A DNA stretch of 64,000 bases from assembly GCF_020096995.1 (NCBI RefSeq), contig NZ_CP083692.1, positions 992,001 through 1,056,000 of the forward strand, given 5' to 3'. The stretch comes from Leucobacter sp. Psy1 (GTDB lineage: Bacteria > Actinomycetota > Actinomycetes > Actinomycetales > Microbacteriaceae). Shown in pieces: positions 33,163-42,267 of this stretch. Position numbers and translations under genes: made by a program. The stretch's first letter is position 1, and each line of letters begins with the position of its first letter. The notes beneath the pieces were generated by a model that did no database searches, was not told the DNA's origin, and was given only the letters and a program-made list of their open reading frames with translations.

Positions 33163-34058
33163 GGAGCCGTATGGTTCCGACGGTGCGCCCGGCGGCGCTC
33201 CTGCGCTTCGCATTCACGGCATCGCGGCCGGTGAGCTGGGTGAACACCGCCTTCCCGTTCGCGGCCGCCATGCTGCTGGCGACGGGAGAGGTGAACGCGA
33301 TCCTCGTCGTCGGAACGCTCTACTACCTGATTCCCTACAACCTCGCGATGTACGGCATCAACGACGTCTTCGACTACGCCTCGGACATCAACAACCCGCG
33401 GAAGGGCGGTATCGAGGGCGGCCTCATGCCTCCCGAGTACCACCGGCCGCTGCTCTGGCTGGTCGCGGCGACGAACCTGCCGTTCGTGGCCTGGATGATC
33501 GCCATCGGCAGTCCCGCGGCGGTCGCTGCGATCCTCGTGAGCACGTTCGCCGTCATCGCCTACTCGGCACCGGTACTCAGGTTCAAAGAGCGGCCCGTGC
33601 TCGACTCGCTCACCTCGAGCACCCACTTCGTGAGTCCGGCCGTGGTCGGCCTCACCCTCGCGGGAGCCACGTTCGACGGTGCGCTCGTGCTGCTGCTGGC
33701 GGCCTTCTTCGCGTGGGGCGTCGCTGCCCACGCGTTCGGGGCAGTCCAAGACATCGTGCCCGACCGGGCCGCCGGCATCGGTTCGATCGCGACGGTCTTC
33801 GGTGCGCGGTGGACGGTGCGGTTCTCGCTGGTGCTCTGGAGCATCGCGGGTCTCCTCATGCTCGCGACCCCGTGGCCCGGTCCGCTCGCCGCGGTGGTCG
33901 CGGTGCCCTACCTCGTGAACTGTGCCCCGTATGCGCGGGTGACGGACGCCGAATCCGGGCGCACGAACCGTGCCTGGCGGCGTTTCATCTGGCTCAACTA
34001 CGCGTCAGGATTCCTCGTGACGATGATCCTCATCCTCCACTGGTCGCTCGTGTCATAG
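33159..34058 (+). CDS. crtEb: UbiA-family lycopene elongase (C50 carotenoid prenyltransferase)
   Basis: A 299-residue membrane prenyltransferase with eight to nine hydrophobic segments. Motif 1 NDVFDYASD (68-76) and motif 2 DIVPDRAAGIGS bind the Mg-diphosphate. In the crt operon of actinobacteria, this family adds two DMAPP units to lycopene, giving flavuxanthin. ATG 33159 overlaps the crtI stop; ATG 33171 (with AGGAG four bases upstream) is also possible. The operon ends here; the stop overlaps the convergent ABC gene by 6 bases. Confidence 0.9.
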   Translation: MRSRMVPTVRPAALLRFAFTASRPVSWVNTAFPFAAAMLLATGEVNAILVVGTLYYLIPYNLAMYGINDVFDYASDINNPRKGGIEGGLMPPEYHRPLLWLVAATNLPFVAWMIAIGSPAAVAAILVSTFAVIAYSAPVLRFKERPVLDSLTSSTHFVSPAVVGLTLAGATFDGALVLLLAAFFAWGVAAHAFGAVQDIVPDRAAGIGSIATVFGARWTVRFSLVLWSIAGLLMLATPWPGPLAAVVAVPYLVNCAPYARVTDAESGRTNRAWRRFIWLNYASGFLVTMILILHWSLVS

Positions 34059-34868
34059 TCGATCGGCCCGCGCACCGCGCGGGTCGAGGGGGACGACGGT
34101 GGGCGTTCCGGTCACGGGGTCGGGCACCACGAGCGCGCGGAGCCCGAAGACCTCCTCGATCAGGGGCGGGGTGATGACCTCGCCCGGTGCGCCGGCGGTG
34201 ACCACTCGCCCGTCTTTCATCACGATGAGGTGCCGGGCGTAGCGGGCTGCCTGGTTGAGGTCGTGCAGTACGGTGACGACCGTCTTGCCCTGCTCGTTGA
34301 GGTCGCGCAGCAGCTCCAGCAGATCGAACTGGTGCGAGATGTCGAGGAAGGTGGTCGGTTCGTCGAGCAGCATGACGGGGGTCTGCTGAGCGAGCAGCAT
34401 CGCCACCCAGACGCGCTGCCGCTGCCCGCCGGAGAGCTCGTCGACGAGTGCGCCGGAGAGGCCGGTGAGCCGGGTCGCTTGCAGCGCCATAGCGACGGCA
34501 TCCTCGTCCTCGCGTCGCCACTGCTGTATGAGGTTCTGGTACGGCGCCCGGCCGCGGGCGACGAGGTCGGCGACGCGGATCCCGTCGGGCGCGAGGGAGC
34601 TCTGGGGGAGGAGGCCGAGTCTGCGCGCGACCTCTTTCGGTTTCAGTGAGGCGAGATCTTCGCCGCTCAGCAGGATTCGTCCCTCGGATGGTTTCAGCAC
34701 TCGGGCGAATGCGCGCAGCAGCGTGGACTTGCCGCACCCGTTCGGGCCGATGATGGCGGTGAATGACTGCTCCTCCACAGCGACGTCGATGTTCTTGGCG
34801 ATGATCGTGCGTTCGTAGCCGATGGTGGCGCGCTCTGCGTGCAGTACCGGGTGCGCGGGTGTCGTCAT
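34053..34868 (-). CDS. Iron-siderophore ABC transporter ATP-binding protein
   Basis: A 271-residue FecE/FepC-type ATPase: Walker A GPNGCGKST, signature LSGGQRQR, Walker B VMLLDEPTTFLD, H-loop VLHDLNQAARYA. The ARGRAPYQ segment is typical of iron-chelate importers. Start at 34868, overlapping the permease stop by four bases. Last gene of the receptor-permease-permease-ATPase operon, under the IdeR-type box at 38145. Confidence 0.93.
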   Translation of the reverse strand: MTTPAHPVLHAERATIGYERTIIAKNIDVAVEEQSFTAIIGPNGCGKSTLLRAFARVLKPSEGRILLSGEDLASLKPKEVARRLGLLPQSSLAPDGIRVADLVARGRAPYQNLIQQWRREDEDAVAMALQATRLTGLSGALVDELSGGQRQRVWVAMLLAQQTPVMLLDEPTTFLDISHQFDLLELLRDLNEQGKTVVTVLHDLNQAARYARHLIVMKDGRVVTAGAPGEVITPPLIEEVFGLRALVVPDPVTGTPTVVPLDPRGARADRL

Positions 34869-35932
34869 GATGTGGTTCCGTACTGTGTGCGGGTTTCGCG
34901 AATCAGCAGCCAGATGAGGTAGACCCCTCCCAGGCTGATGGTGATGAGGCCGACCGGCACCGGTCGCATGAGCTGGGCGAACAGCAGAGAAAGCAGCTGG
35001 GCGGCCGTGAGGAGGAGGCACCCCATCGCCGCTGAGGCAAGGAGGCTCACGCCGGCGGTGCCGGTGAGTCTTCGGGCGATCTGCGGGGCGACGAGCGCGA
35101 TGAATCCGATGGGACCGGCGGCTGCGGTCACCATGGCGGTGGTGGAGACGCCGACGACGATGAGGAGCAGACGCGCCCGACCGATACGGGTGCCGAGCGT
35201 GACGGCGGCGTCGTCACCCATCTCGAGTCGTCTGAGATCTCCGGCGAGCAGGCTCGCGGCGATGAAGATGACGGCGGCGACGATGAGGGAGGGGATCATG
35301 CTCGACCAGGAGACTCTGCCGAGCGAGCCGGCGCCCCAGAAACCGACGGCGACGGCATCGCGCAGGTCGGCGCGAGTAATGAGGTAGGAGTTCACGGAGC
35401 CGAGCATGGCTGTCACGCCGATGCCGACGATGATGAGACGGAATCCCTGAATGCCGCGCCGGTAGGCGAGCACGTAGACGGCGAACGCGGTGAGGAGGCC
35501 GCCGCAGATCGCAGCACCTGCGATGGGCCAGTACGAGGTGTTGCCCGCGACGAGCATGAGGGCGACAACGGCGGTGTACGAACCGGCGTCGAACCCGATG
35601 ACGTCTGGTGATCCGAGCGGATTGCGCGTCAAGGACTGGAAGATGGCTCCGCCGACGCCGAGGAGCGCGCCGAAGACGAGTGCCGCGAGCAGGACCGGCA
35701 GTCGCCACTCGATGACGATGGTGCGGTGGAACTCCTCACCGCTGCCGATGAGCGTGCGAACCATTTCGTCGAAGCGCAGCGGGTAGTCGCCGAGCGTGAT
35801 GGCGAAGATTGCGAGCACCATCGCGAGGATGAACAGCGTCGCGGTGACCGTCGCGAGGCGCACGGCGAGACGACCCGATATCCAGCGGGTCCGCACGCTG
35901 AGGCTCGGATAGCCGAAGTCGATTCGGGTCAC
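34865..35932 (-). CDS. Iron-siderophore ABC transporter permease (FecD/FepG type)
   Basis: A 355-residue FecCD permease with about ten transmembrane helices; RLPVLLAALVFGALLGVGGAIFQSLTRNPLGSPDVIG is its first signature block, and AAAGPIGFIALVAPQIARRLTG contacts the ATPase. Starts at GTG 35932, which overlaps the stop of the other permease (GTGA). An upstream reading that continues to 36925 is antiframe to the first permease and not real. Confidence 0.92.
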   Translation of the reverse strand: MTRIDFGYPSLSVRTRWISGRLAVRLATVTATLFILAMVLAIFAITLGDYPLRFDEMVRTLIGSGEEFHRTIVIEWRLPVLLAALVFGALLGVGGAIFQSLTRNPLGSPDVIGFDAGSYTAVVALMLVAGNTSYWPIAGAAICGGLLTAFAVYVLAYRRGIQGFRLIIVGIGVTAMLGSVNSYLITRADLRDAVAVGFWGAGSLGRVSWSSMIPSLIVAAVIFIAASLLAGDLRRLEMGDDAAVTLGTRIGRARLLLIVVGVSTTAMVTAAAGPIGFIALVAPQIARRLTGTAGVSLLASAAMGCLLLTAAQLLSLLFAQLMRPVPVGLITISLGGVYLIWLLIRETRTQYGTTS

Positions 35933-36972
35933 AGTCCACTCGCCTTTCTGCGGCGAACGAGTGCGATCAGGACTGGGGCGCCGACGATCGCGGTCAGCAC
36001 GCCGACCTCGATCTCTCCCGGGCGCGCGATCACGCGTCCGATGGCGTCGGCCGCGAGCACGAGCACCGGCGCGGCGAGCGCCGAGTAGGCGATGATCCAG
36101 CGCTGGTCTGGGCCCACGAACCAGCGCACGATGTGCGGGATCATCAGCCCGATGAATGCGATGCCTCCGGTGAGAGCGGTCGCAGCTCCGGCGAGCAGCG
36201 TCACCGAGATGAGGCCGAGCACGCGCGTGAGGACCACCCGGGTGCCCAGCGATGCGGCGAGGTCGTCGCCGAGCGCGATCGAGTTCAACGACCCCGAGAT
36301 CACGACGGCGAGCAGGAGCCCGACGGCGATGAACGGGAGCACCAGTGCGGTGTCGCCGGGATCGGTGCGCGCGATGGATCCGAGCCCCCATCGCAGGACG
36401 GCCCGGAACGTCTCGGGGTCGAGCAGCCTGACGAACTGCGTCACGCCGGAGAGCACTGCGGCGAGCGCGACGCCGGCGAGCACGAGCGTGATCGGCGAGG
36501 CCGCTCCGCGCCCCGTTGAGCCGATGAGATACACGAGGATCGTGGCTCCCGCAGCGCCGGCGAAGGCGAACCAGACGTAACCCGTGATCCCGGTCAAGCC
36601 GAGGTAGCCGACCCCCAGTGTGACGGCGAAACTGGCTCCAGCATTGACGCCCAGGATTCCGGGATCCGCGAGCGGGTTCCGTGTGAGCGCTTGGATGACG
36701 GCGCCCGCGACGCCGAAGGCCGCGCCGACGACGATGCCGACGATGGTGCGCGGGATCCGCATCGTCCAGACGATCGCCGAGGCTTCGGAGCCGTCGGGCT
36801 GGCTGAGGACGTCGAAGACCTCGGTCAGCGGGAGGGGTTTCGAGCCGAACGCGAGGCTCGCGAGCACCGACACCGCAAGGGTGGCGATGATCGCGAACAG
36901 ACCCAGCGTCCGGCGGTTTCTCCACCCGCCGATCGCCGCTTTCTGCGGCTCACGTGTCTGGAGTGCGGTCAC
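35929..36972 (-). CDS. Iron-siderophore ABC transporter permease (FecC/FepD type)
   Basis: A 347-residue FecCD permease paralogous to the next gene. RIPRTIVGIVVGAAFGVAGAVIQALTRNPLADPGILG is the family signature and ALTGGIAFIGLMIPHIVRWFVG the cytoplasmic loop that meets the ATPase. It pairs with the second permease to form the channel. Begins ten bases after the receptor gene. Confidence 0.92.
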   Translation of the reverse strand: MTALQTREPQKAAIGGWRNRRTLGLFAIIATLAVSVLASLAFGSKPLPLTEVFDVLSQPDGSEASAIVWTMRIPRTIVGIVVGAAFGVAGAVIQALTRNPLADPGILGVNAGASFAVTLGVGYLGLTGITGYVWFAFAGAAGATILVYLIGSTGRGAASPITLVLAGVALAAVLSGVTQFVRLLDPETFRAVLRWGLGSIARTDPGDTALVLPFIAVGLLLAVVISGSLNSIALGDDLAASLGTRVVLTRVLGLISVTLLAGAATALTGGIAFIGLMIPHIVRWFVGPDQRWIIAYSALAAPVLVLAADAIGRVIARPGEIEVGVLTAIVGAPVLIALVRRRKASGL

Positions 36973-36982
36973 GGGTCTCGGT

Positions 36983-38062
36983 TCAGCTCGTGAGCTTCGC
37001 GCCCAGGGGAGCCGCGAGCTGCTCGGCGGCCCAGGCCTTGCCGAGCAGGCTGGTGCGCGCGAACGCCCATGGCAGGTTGCCCTGGTGCGTCTCTCCGTCG
37101 ATCGCGTAGTCGGTGAAGTTGTTGGTGATGATCAGGTCGTGACCGCTCGTGACTGCCCCGAGGCTCTGGTAGAGCGAGTTCCCGGTGATGTCGGTGATGC
37201 TTCCCTCGGAGTTGTCGGACATGATGAGCACATCCGCGTCGATTTCGGAGAGCTGCTCCTCGCTCACGGTCGAGGCCGACTTGTCGTTGACGGCGCCGCC
37301 GGAGAACTGCTCGGCCTTCGGGTTCCGCTCGAATCCGAGCTCCTGGAGGAGGTGCGAGGGGTCCGCCCCATCGGTCGACTCGTAGTTCATGCCATATTCC
37401 TTGCCGAAGTACACGACGTAGGTGGCGGTCTTCCCGGTGAATTCGGGGTGCTCCTGGCGCACTCCGGCGATGGTCTCGTCGTACGCGGCCATGGCGTCGG
37501 CCGCGGTCTGCTGAAGGTCGAGTGCCTCGCCGAGCGCCGGTATCGTCGTCTCCCACCGGTTCTCGCCCTCGGGGACACTGTTGCGGTCGACGCTGAGAAC
37601 GGGGGCGATCTCGCTGAGCTGCTCGTAATGATCGGTGAGATCGTCGTTGATGACGATCAGATCGGGATCGGCTGCGGCGATCGTCTCGAGGGGGTAGGGA
37701 TCGGCCTGCGGGTCCGCAGGCACTTGCGTCTCGATTCGCTCGACGAGTTCGGCGTCGAGCCACACGAAGGTGTCCTCGATCGCCGTCGAGGCTGCGGGTA
37801 CTCCGCCGAGCGCGAGCAGCTCTTCGGTCGAGGTGCCGTCAGCGGTGAGTGTCACGATCCGCTCGGGTCGTTCCTCGAGCGTGGTCTCGCCCCACGCGGT
37901 GTCGAGCGTCAACGGGTACTCGGTCGCCCCCTCCGCGGCGGGGAGGAGGCTGTCAGCTGCTGCAGCGGTTCCATTCCCCTCGGTCTGGCCCGCGCAACCG
38001 GTGAGGGTCAGCGCGGCGGCGATGCCGACGACGGCGAAGCGCGATGTGCGATTCATCTGCAC
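36983..38062 (-). CDS. Iron-siderophore ABC transporter binding lipoprotein
   Basis: A 359-residue receptor with lipobox LTGC (Cys about 23) and the FecB/FepB fold: ERPERIVTLTADGTSTEELLALG, then DPDLIVINDDL, and a C-terminal lobe with QLAAPLGAKL. The ligand is a ferric siderophore, likely hydroxamate or catecholate, which cannot be specified. First gene of the operon; regulator and IdeR-type box are upstream. Confidence 0.92.
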   Translation of the reverse strand: MQMNRTSRFAVVGIAAALTLTGCAGQTEGNGTAAAADSLLPAAEGATEYPLTLDTAWGETTLEERPERIVTLTADGTSTEELLALGGVPAASTAIEDTFVWLDAELVERIETQVPADPQADPYPLETIAAADPDLIVINDDLTDHYEQLSEIAPVLSVDRNSVPEGENRWETTIPALGEALDLQQTAADAMAAYDETIAGVRQEHPEFTGKTATYVVYFGKEYGMNYESTDGADPSHLLQELGFERNPKAEQFSGGAVNDKSASTVSEEQLSEIDADVLIMSDNSEGSITDITGNSLYQSLGAVTSGHDLIITNNFTDYAIDGETHQGNLPWAFARTSLLGKAWAAEQLAAPLGAKLTS

Positions 38063-38144
38063 GGTACTCCTGGATCATTCTCAGAGCCACTGACGGAGCG
38101 CTATTTGGCTGCTCCCAGGATGCCTCCCAGACGGGGCACCAGAA

Positions 38145-38163
38145 TAAGGGTAGGCTACGCTGA
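38145..38163. promoter_or_regulatory. DtxR/IdeR-type iron box
   Basis: TAAGGGTAGGCTACGCTGA matches the DtxR consensus (TTAGGTTAGGCTAACCTAA) at 14 of 19 positions by eye. It lies between the receptor gene (start 38062) and the AraC gene (start 38229), where it could repress both in iron-replete cells. Confidence 0.75.
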
Positions 38164-38228
38164 GTAACATCTGATGTGCGAGATGCGACACGCGATAGAC
38201 CGAACACGACAGTCGAAAGGGCGCTCGA

Positions 38229-39026
38229 ATGGATGCACTCTCGATGGACGCTGACCGTGTCGATCCGAACGTGCATCTGCTGTTCTGGCAGCAGCGCGGT
38301 GCGGGGGAGTGCCGGATCGCAGGCCTCGCCCACCGGTTGACCGTCGACGAGGCGCTCTGGGTGCCGGCCGGTGTCGCCTACGCGATCTCGGTCGGGCCGG
38401 ACTCGGTGCTCTGCCCACTCGGCTTCGACGTCGACACGCGTCCGACTGAAGCTCACGGGCCTGGCATCGTCGAGGTGACCGACGAGATGCGCAGACTCTG
38501 CCTGCTCCTGGCGCAGATGCGCTCGATGTTCGTGCGCTCGGACTCGAATCTCGAGTACGAACTGCTCCGCATCATCGAGGTGGCGCTCGCCGATCCGGCG
38601 CTCACGGTACCGGGGAGTCCGGCGGCTCGGCACGCCGCCCTGGCGCTGCGGCGGGACCCCGGAGACCGCCGTTCAGCGCGCGAGTGGGCCGCCGCGGGAC
38701 ACGTCTCAGTGCGGACGCTCGAGCGGAGTTTTCGGGATGAGACGGGACTCAGTTTTCGGGAGTGGCGTGCCAGATGCCGGATGCGCGCCGCGCGGGGCCT
38801 TCTCGCGCAGGGTGAGGCGCCCGGCTCGGTCGCGCAGCTCGTGGGCTACGCCGATCCGAGTGCATTCGGTCGCGCGTTTCGCGTCGAGACCGGCCTGACC
38901 CCCGGCGCGTACCTGCGGGATCGCGCCCCGCTCGGTGCATCGGGCCTCCGTGGGGGTGCTGGCCCTCAGATCTCGCCGATGGGTTCGCGCTTCTCGGCCT
39001 GGAACGTGTCCTCGATGCGCCCGTAG
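38229..39026 (+). CDS. AraC-family regulator
   Basis: A 265-residue regulator: N-terminal cupin-like sensor (about 15-80, WVPAGVAYAI is the conserved strand) and a C-terminal double helix-turn-helix (about 165-240, with SVAQLVGYADPSAFGRAFRVETGLTPGAYLR as second HTH). It lies between iron uptake and SIP genes and probably activates siderophore use. GAAAGGG precedes the ATG. Its last 61 bases overlap the SIP gene, tail to tail. Confidence 0.87.
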   Translation: MDALSMDADRVDPNVHLLFWQQRGAGECRIAGLAHRLTVDEALWVPAGVAYAISVGPDSVLCPLGFDVDTRPTEAHGPGIVEVTDEMRRLCLLLAQMRSMFVRSDSNLEYELLRIIEVALADPALTVPGSPAARHAALALRRDPGDRRSAREWAAAGHVSVRTLERSFRDETGLSFREWRARCRMRAARGLLAQGEAPGSVAQLVGYADPSAFGRAFRVETGLTPGAYLRDRAPLGASGLRGGAGPQISPMGSRFSAWNVSSMRP

Positions 39027-39823
39027 GCCCAGTACGCCGACAGGGAGAGCTGGGACCGTTCGAGTCCGCGTTCATCGGTGAAATACGGTCGCAGCGACTT
39101 CATGGCACCTCGCTCGCCGTGCGCGAAGACCTGCACTCGCCCGTCGCGCCACGGGGACTCTCTGACCGCGTCGACGAGCAGTGTCGTGGTGCCCGGTTCG
39201 CGCTCGCCGCGGTGCAGCCAGTGCACGTCGATACCCGCTGGAGCGTCGAGCTCGAGGTGGTCCCGCTCGTCGCTCACCTCGATGAACGCGACGCCTTCCG
39301 CCTCGCGCGGCATGGCTTCGAGAGCGGATGCGATCGCCGGAAGTGCTGCGTCGTCGCCGGCGAGGAGGTGCCAGTCGGCGTCGGGGTCTGGCGCGTAGAG
39401 GCCCCCGATGCCCATGAGTACCACAGGGTCGCCCGGCTCCGCGCGATCCGCCCAGGGGCCGGCCACCCCGTTGTCGCCGTGGGTCACGAAGTCGATCCAG
39501 ATGCGATCGTTCTCGAGGTCGAATCGGCGCACCGTGTACGTGCGGATCGATGGCATGAGCTCGACCGGGAACTCGGCCCTGAGTGCTTCCAGGTCGTACG
39601 GGGGAGTGAGCGACGTCTCGGGGTGCGGGAACAGCATCTTGCTGTACGCGTCAGTCTTGCCGTTGTCCTCGACGGCCGAGATGCCTGGCCCACCCGCGTG
39701 AATGCGCACGAGATGCGGGCTCAGCTGCTCCCGTTCGAGCACCTCCAGTACGATCTGCGGTCGTCGCTGGCGTCGGGCGGGTGCGGCTGCGTTCCCAGTG
39801 GTGGTCATGCGTCTCCCATTCAT
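38966..39823 (-). CDS. Siderophore-interacting protein (FAD ferric reductase)
   Basis: A 285-residue SIP-family flavoprotein. N-terminal FAD barrel with SIRTYTVRRFD (flavin-binding RTYTVR motif) and PWADRAEPGDPVVLMG; C-terminal NAD(P) part with DWHLLAGDDAALPAI and VFAHGERGAMKSLRPYF. It reduces ferric siderophore in the cytosol to release Fe2+. ATG 39823 has GGGAGGA seven bases upstream. It complements the FecBCDE-type importer. Confidence 0.92.
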   Translation of the reverse strand: MNGRRMTTTGNAAAPARRQRRPQIVLEVLEREQLSPHLVRIHAGGPGISAVEDNGKTDAYSKMLFPHPETSLTPPYDLEALRAEFPVELMPSIRTYTVRRFDLENDRIWIDFVTHGDNGVAGPWADRAEPGDPVVLMGIGGLYAPDPDADWHLLAGDDAALPAIASALEAMPREAEGVAFIEVSDERDHLELDAPAGIDVHWLHRGEREPGTTTLLVDAVRESPWRDGRVQVFAHGERGAMKSLRPYFTDERGLERSQLSLSAYWAYGRIEDTFQAEKREPIGEI

Positions 39824-39864
39824 CGGATGATCCTCCCAGGCTATCCGCTCGGGAGGTCGCGATG

Positions 39865-40341
39865 TCAGGGGGTAGGCGTTCCGTCTGCGGCGAGGTGATC
39901 TCGCAGTGCTTCGGCCGCTTCGCCCATCACTGCGAGCTGGTCGGCGGAGAGCGCGTCGACGAAGACGCTGCGAATCGCGGCGAGGTGAGGGATCGTGCTG
40001 TCCCGGAACGCCCGTGCCCCCGCCTCGGTGAGGACGGCGAGCGACCCACGCGCGTCTTCCGGGCAGGGCGCCCGGTGGATGAGTCCGCGCTTCTCCATGC
40101 GACCGAGGTGCGCGGAGAGGCGGCTGCGCTCCCAGTGGATGTGCGCCGCCAGCTCGGAGGAGCGCATCTCGTGCGGATCGGCTTCGGATAGCGCCAGCAG
40201 GATCTTGTAGTCGCCACTCGAAAGATCGGAATCCCGGTGCAGTTGCGCTTCGATGCGCGCGCGCACGGCCTCGAAGGATTCGAGATAGACGCGCCACACG
40301 GCAAGTTCTCGGCTGGTGGGCAAGCGGTGCTGCGGGCTCAT
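39865..40341 (-). CDS. MarR-family regulator
   Basis: A 158-residue MarR protein with the winged helix at about 55-110 (SSELAAHIHWERSRLSAHLGRMEKRGLI region). GAGG lies nine bases before ATG 40341. It is divergent from an LLM-type monooxygenase, and two TTGACATGTCAA-like dyads lie between them, so it probably represses both. The ligand may be a quinone or an aromatic compound, by family habit. Confidence 0.87.
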   Translation of the reverse strand: MSPQHRLPTSRELAVWRVYLESFEAVRARIEAQLHRDSDLSSGDYKILLALSEADPHEMRSSELAAHIHWERSRLSAHLGRMEKRGLIHRAPCPEDARGSLAVLTEAGARAFRDSTIPHLAAIRSVFVDALSADQLAVMGEAAEALRDHLAADGTPTP

Positions 40342-40359
40342 GATCGGCATCCTCAGTAG

Positions 40360-40371
40360 TTGACATGTCAA
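40360..40371. promoter_or_regulatory. MarR-type operator 1 (perfect)
   Basis: TTGACATGTCAA, a perfect 12-base palindrome, 19 bases upstream of the MarR start. Confidence 0.65.
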
Positions 40372-40387
40372 TCATATGGAGGGATAA

Positions 40388-40399
40388 TTCACATGTCAA
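40388..40399. promoter_or_regulatory. MarR-type operator 2 (one mismatch)
   Basis: TTCACATGTCAA, one base off the first site, centre 28 bases away. It lies on the monooxygenase side of the intergenic region. Confidence 0.6.
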
Positions 40400-40465
40400 T
40401 TACATGGCGGTCGGGTGCTGGGAGCGGTTCCACATCGGCCCGCGCAGAGCGGAAGGGAACGACTC

Positions 40466-41536
40466 ATGGACGCCTCGCGCATCGAGTTTGGCATCGACAG
40501 TTTCGGGGAGCGACCGCGCAATGCGCGCGGCGAGGTGGTGTCGCAGGCAGAGGCGATCCGGATCGCCGTCTCGGAGGCCATCCTTGCCGACGAGATCGGC
40601 ATCGATGTCATCGCGCTGGGCGAGCACCATCGTCCCGAGTACGCGATCTCGAGCCCCGAGACCGTGCTCGCGGGAATCGCGACCGCCACCCGCAGGATTC
40701 GGCTCGCCTCAGGCGTCACAGTCCTCTCCTCGGACGACCCCGTGCGGGTCTTCCAGCGCTTCGCCACTGTCGACGCGCTCTCCCATGGACGCGCGGAGGT
40801 GATCCTCGGACGCGGCTCGTTCACGGAGTCGTTCCCGTTGTTCGGCTACGACCTGAAGGACTACGACCTGCTCTTCGACGAGAAGATCGAGCTCTTCCAC
40901 CGGCTCCTCGACGAACAGCCGGTCACCTGGGAGGGCACCACGCGGCCCGCCCTGCACCAGGCCGACGTCTACCCGAAGACCGAGTCGGGTCGCCTCTCCA
41001 CCTGGGTCGGCGTCGGGGGCACGCCCCAGTCCGTGATCCGAACGGCGAAGTACGGCTTCCGGCTCATGCTCGCGATCATCGGCGGGTCGCCCGAGCGCTT
41101 CACCCCCTATGTGGATCTCTACCGGCGCGCGCACCAGCAGCTCGGCACGACGGCCGAGCCGATCGGCATGCACTCGCCAGGGTTCGTCGCCGAAACGGAC
41201 GAGGAGGCGAAGCAGCACTTTTACCCCGGGTACCGCGAGATCCACGACCGCATCGGCGCGCAGCGCGGGTGGCCACCCTTGCAGCGGGGGCAGTTCGAGG
41301 CCGAGGTCGCGAGCGGATCGCTCTATGTCGGATCCGTCGAGACGGTCGCTCAGAAGATGGCGCACGCGATTCGCGCTCTCGACGCGGGCAGATTCGACAT
41401 GATCTACTCGGCCGCCGGCACGGTGTCGGCCGACGCGCGGCGCCGATCCGTCGAGCTCTACGGTACTCAGGTCATTCCCCGGGTGCGCGAACTCCTCGCC
41501 GACGACGGTGCCCGAACGCGAGGAGAGCGCTCGTGA
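40466..41536 (+). CDS. LLM-class flavin-dependent oxidoreductase
   Basis: A 356-residue luciferase-like protein: [20 protein letters not shown] and the C-terminal [21 protein letters not shown] are typical of the 'Atu2307' type group; [26 protein letters not shown] is the core barrel block. The GGAAGGGAA upstream is a good Shine-Dalgarno. Gene continues to a GTGA overlap with a reductase, implying a two-component electron relay. Substrate unknown. Confidence 0.86.
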   Translation: MDASRIEFGIDSFGERPRNARGEVVSQAEAIRIAVSEAILADEIGIDVIALGEHHRPEYAISSPETVLAGIATATRRIRLASGVTVLSSDDPVRVFQRFATVDALSHGRAEVILGRGSFTESFPLFGYDLKDYDLLFDEKIELFHRLLDEQPVTWEGTTRPALHQADVYPKTESGRLSTWVGVGGTPQSVIRTAKYGFRLMLAIIGGSPERFTPYVDLYRRAHQQLGTTAEPIGMHSPGFVAETDEEAKQHFYPGYREIHDRIGAQRGWPPLQRGQFEAEVASGSLYVGSVETVAQKMAHAIRALDAGRFDMIYSAAGTVSADARRRSVELYGTQVIPRVRELLADDGARTRGERS

Positions 41537-42222
41537 CCGCGCCGCCCTTCGGTGCGTCGCCCCTCACCATCGGTATCGTCGGAGCGGGAAAGCTCGGGAC
41601 GGTGCTCGCGAGGCTCGCGCTCGCAGCAGGGCACCGGGTGCTCATCGCCGGCTCCGGCGACCCCGAGCGCATCGCCCTGACCGTCGAAGTGCTGACCCCG
41701 GGTGCGACGGCGGTGCGCGGCATCGAGGCGATCACGGGGTCCGACGCCGTGATCCTCGCCCTCCCGCTCGGCCGCCTCGGCGACCTGGACCCCACCGCCT
41801 TCGACGGCGCGCTCGTTCTGGACGCGATGAACCACTGGTGGGAGATCGACGGTCCGCGCGAGGACACCCTGCCGTCATGGCTCTCCACGAGTGCGTTCGT
41901 GCAGCGGCAGTTGCCTGGGGCGCGCGTCGTCAAAGCGCTGAACCATATGGGGTATCACGATCTCGAGGGAGGTGCGCGTGCCGCCGGCGATCCCGAGCGT
42001 CGGGCCATCGCGGTGGCCGGCGGGTCGGAGGCCGATCGTGAGCGAGTGATGCGGGTCGTCGACTCGCTCGGATTCGACCCGCTCGACCTCGGTGTTCTCG
42101 AGGCCGGTGCCGCGCTCGAACCCGGAGCACCGGCATTCGGCGCGAACGTGGATCTCACTGCATTGCGGGCACTGGTGGCTGCGCATGCACCGGCACCGGA
42201 ATCCGCGGCGGCGGAGGCGTAG
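41533..42222 (+). CDS. NADP-dependent oxidoreductase, F420-reductase/coenzyme-binding type
   Basis: A 229-residue NAD(P)-binding protein: Rossmann motif [22 protein letters not shown], then [14 protein letters not shown] and [13 protein letters not shown], the order seen in NADPH-dependent F420 reductase-like proteins (Npd/FNO). GTG start at 41533 overlaps the LLM stop by GTGA. It may reduce the LLM enzyme's cofactor or act as an independent reductase. Confidence 0.83.
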   Translation: MTAPPFGASPLTIGIVGAGKLGTVLARLALAAGHRVLIAGSGDPERIALTVEVLTPGATAVRGIEAITGSDAVILALPLGRLGDLDPTAFDGALVLDAMNHWWEIDGPREDTLPSWLSTSAFVQRQLPGARVVKALNHMGYHDLEGGARAAGDPERRAIAVAGGSEADRERVMRVVDSLGFDPLDLGVLEAGAALEPGAPAFGANVDLTALRALVAAHAPAPESAAAEA

Positions 42223-42267
42223 AGTGTCCGCGAGGCCGGGCATCGACCGGCAGTGGGAGGTACTGAC

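Noticed and set aside
34869-36925. 686-residue reading of the second iron permease
   Set aside because: Its first half is an out-of-frame reading of the first permease. GTG 35932 in overlap with the upstream stop is the true start.
40360-42222. 620-residue plus-strand open frame
   Set aside because: Most of it is an out-of-frame reading of the LLM gene; only the part from GTG 41533 has the Rossmann domain.
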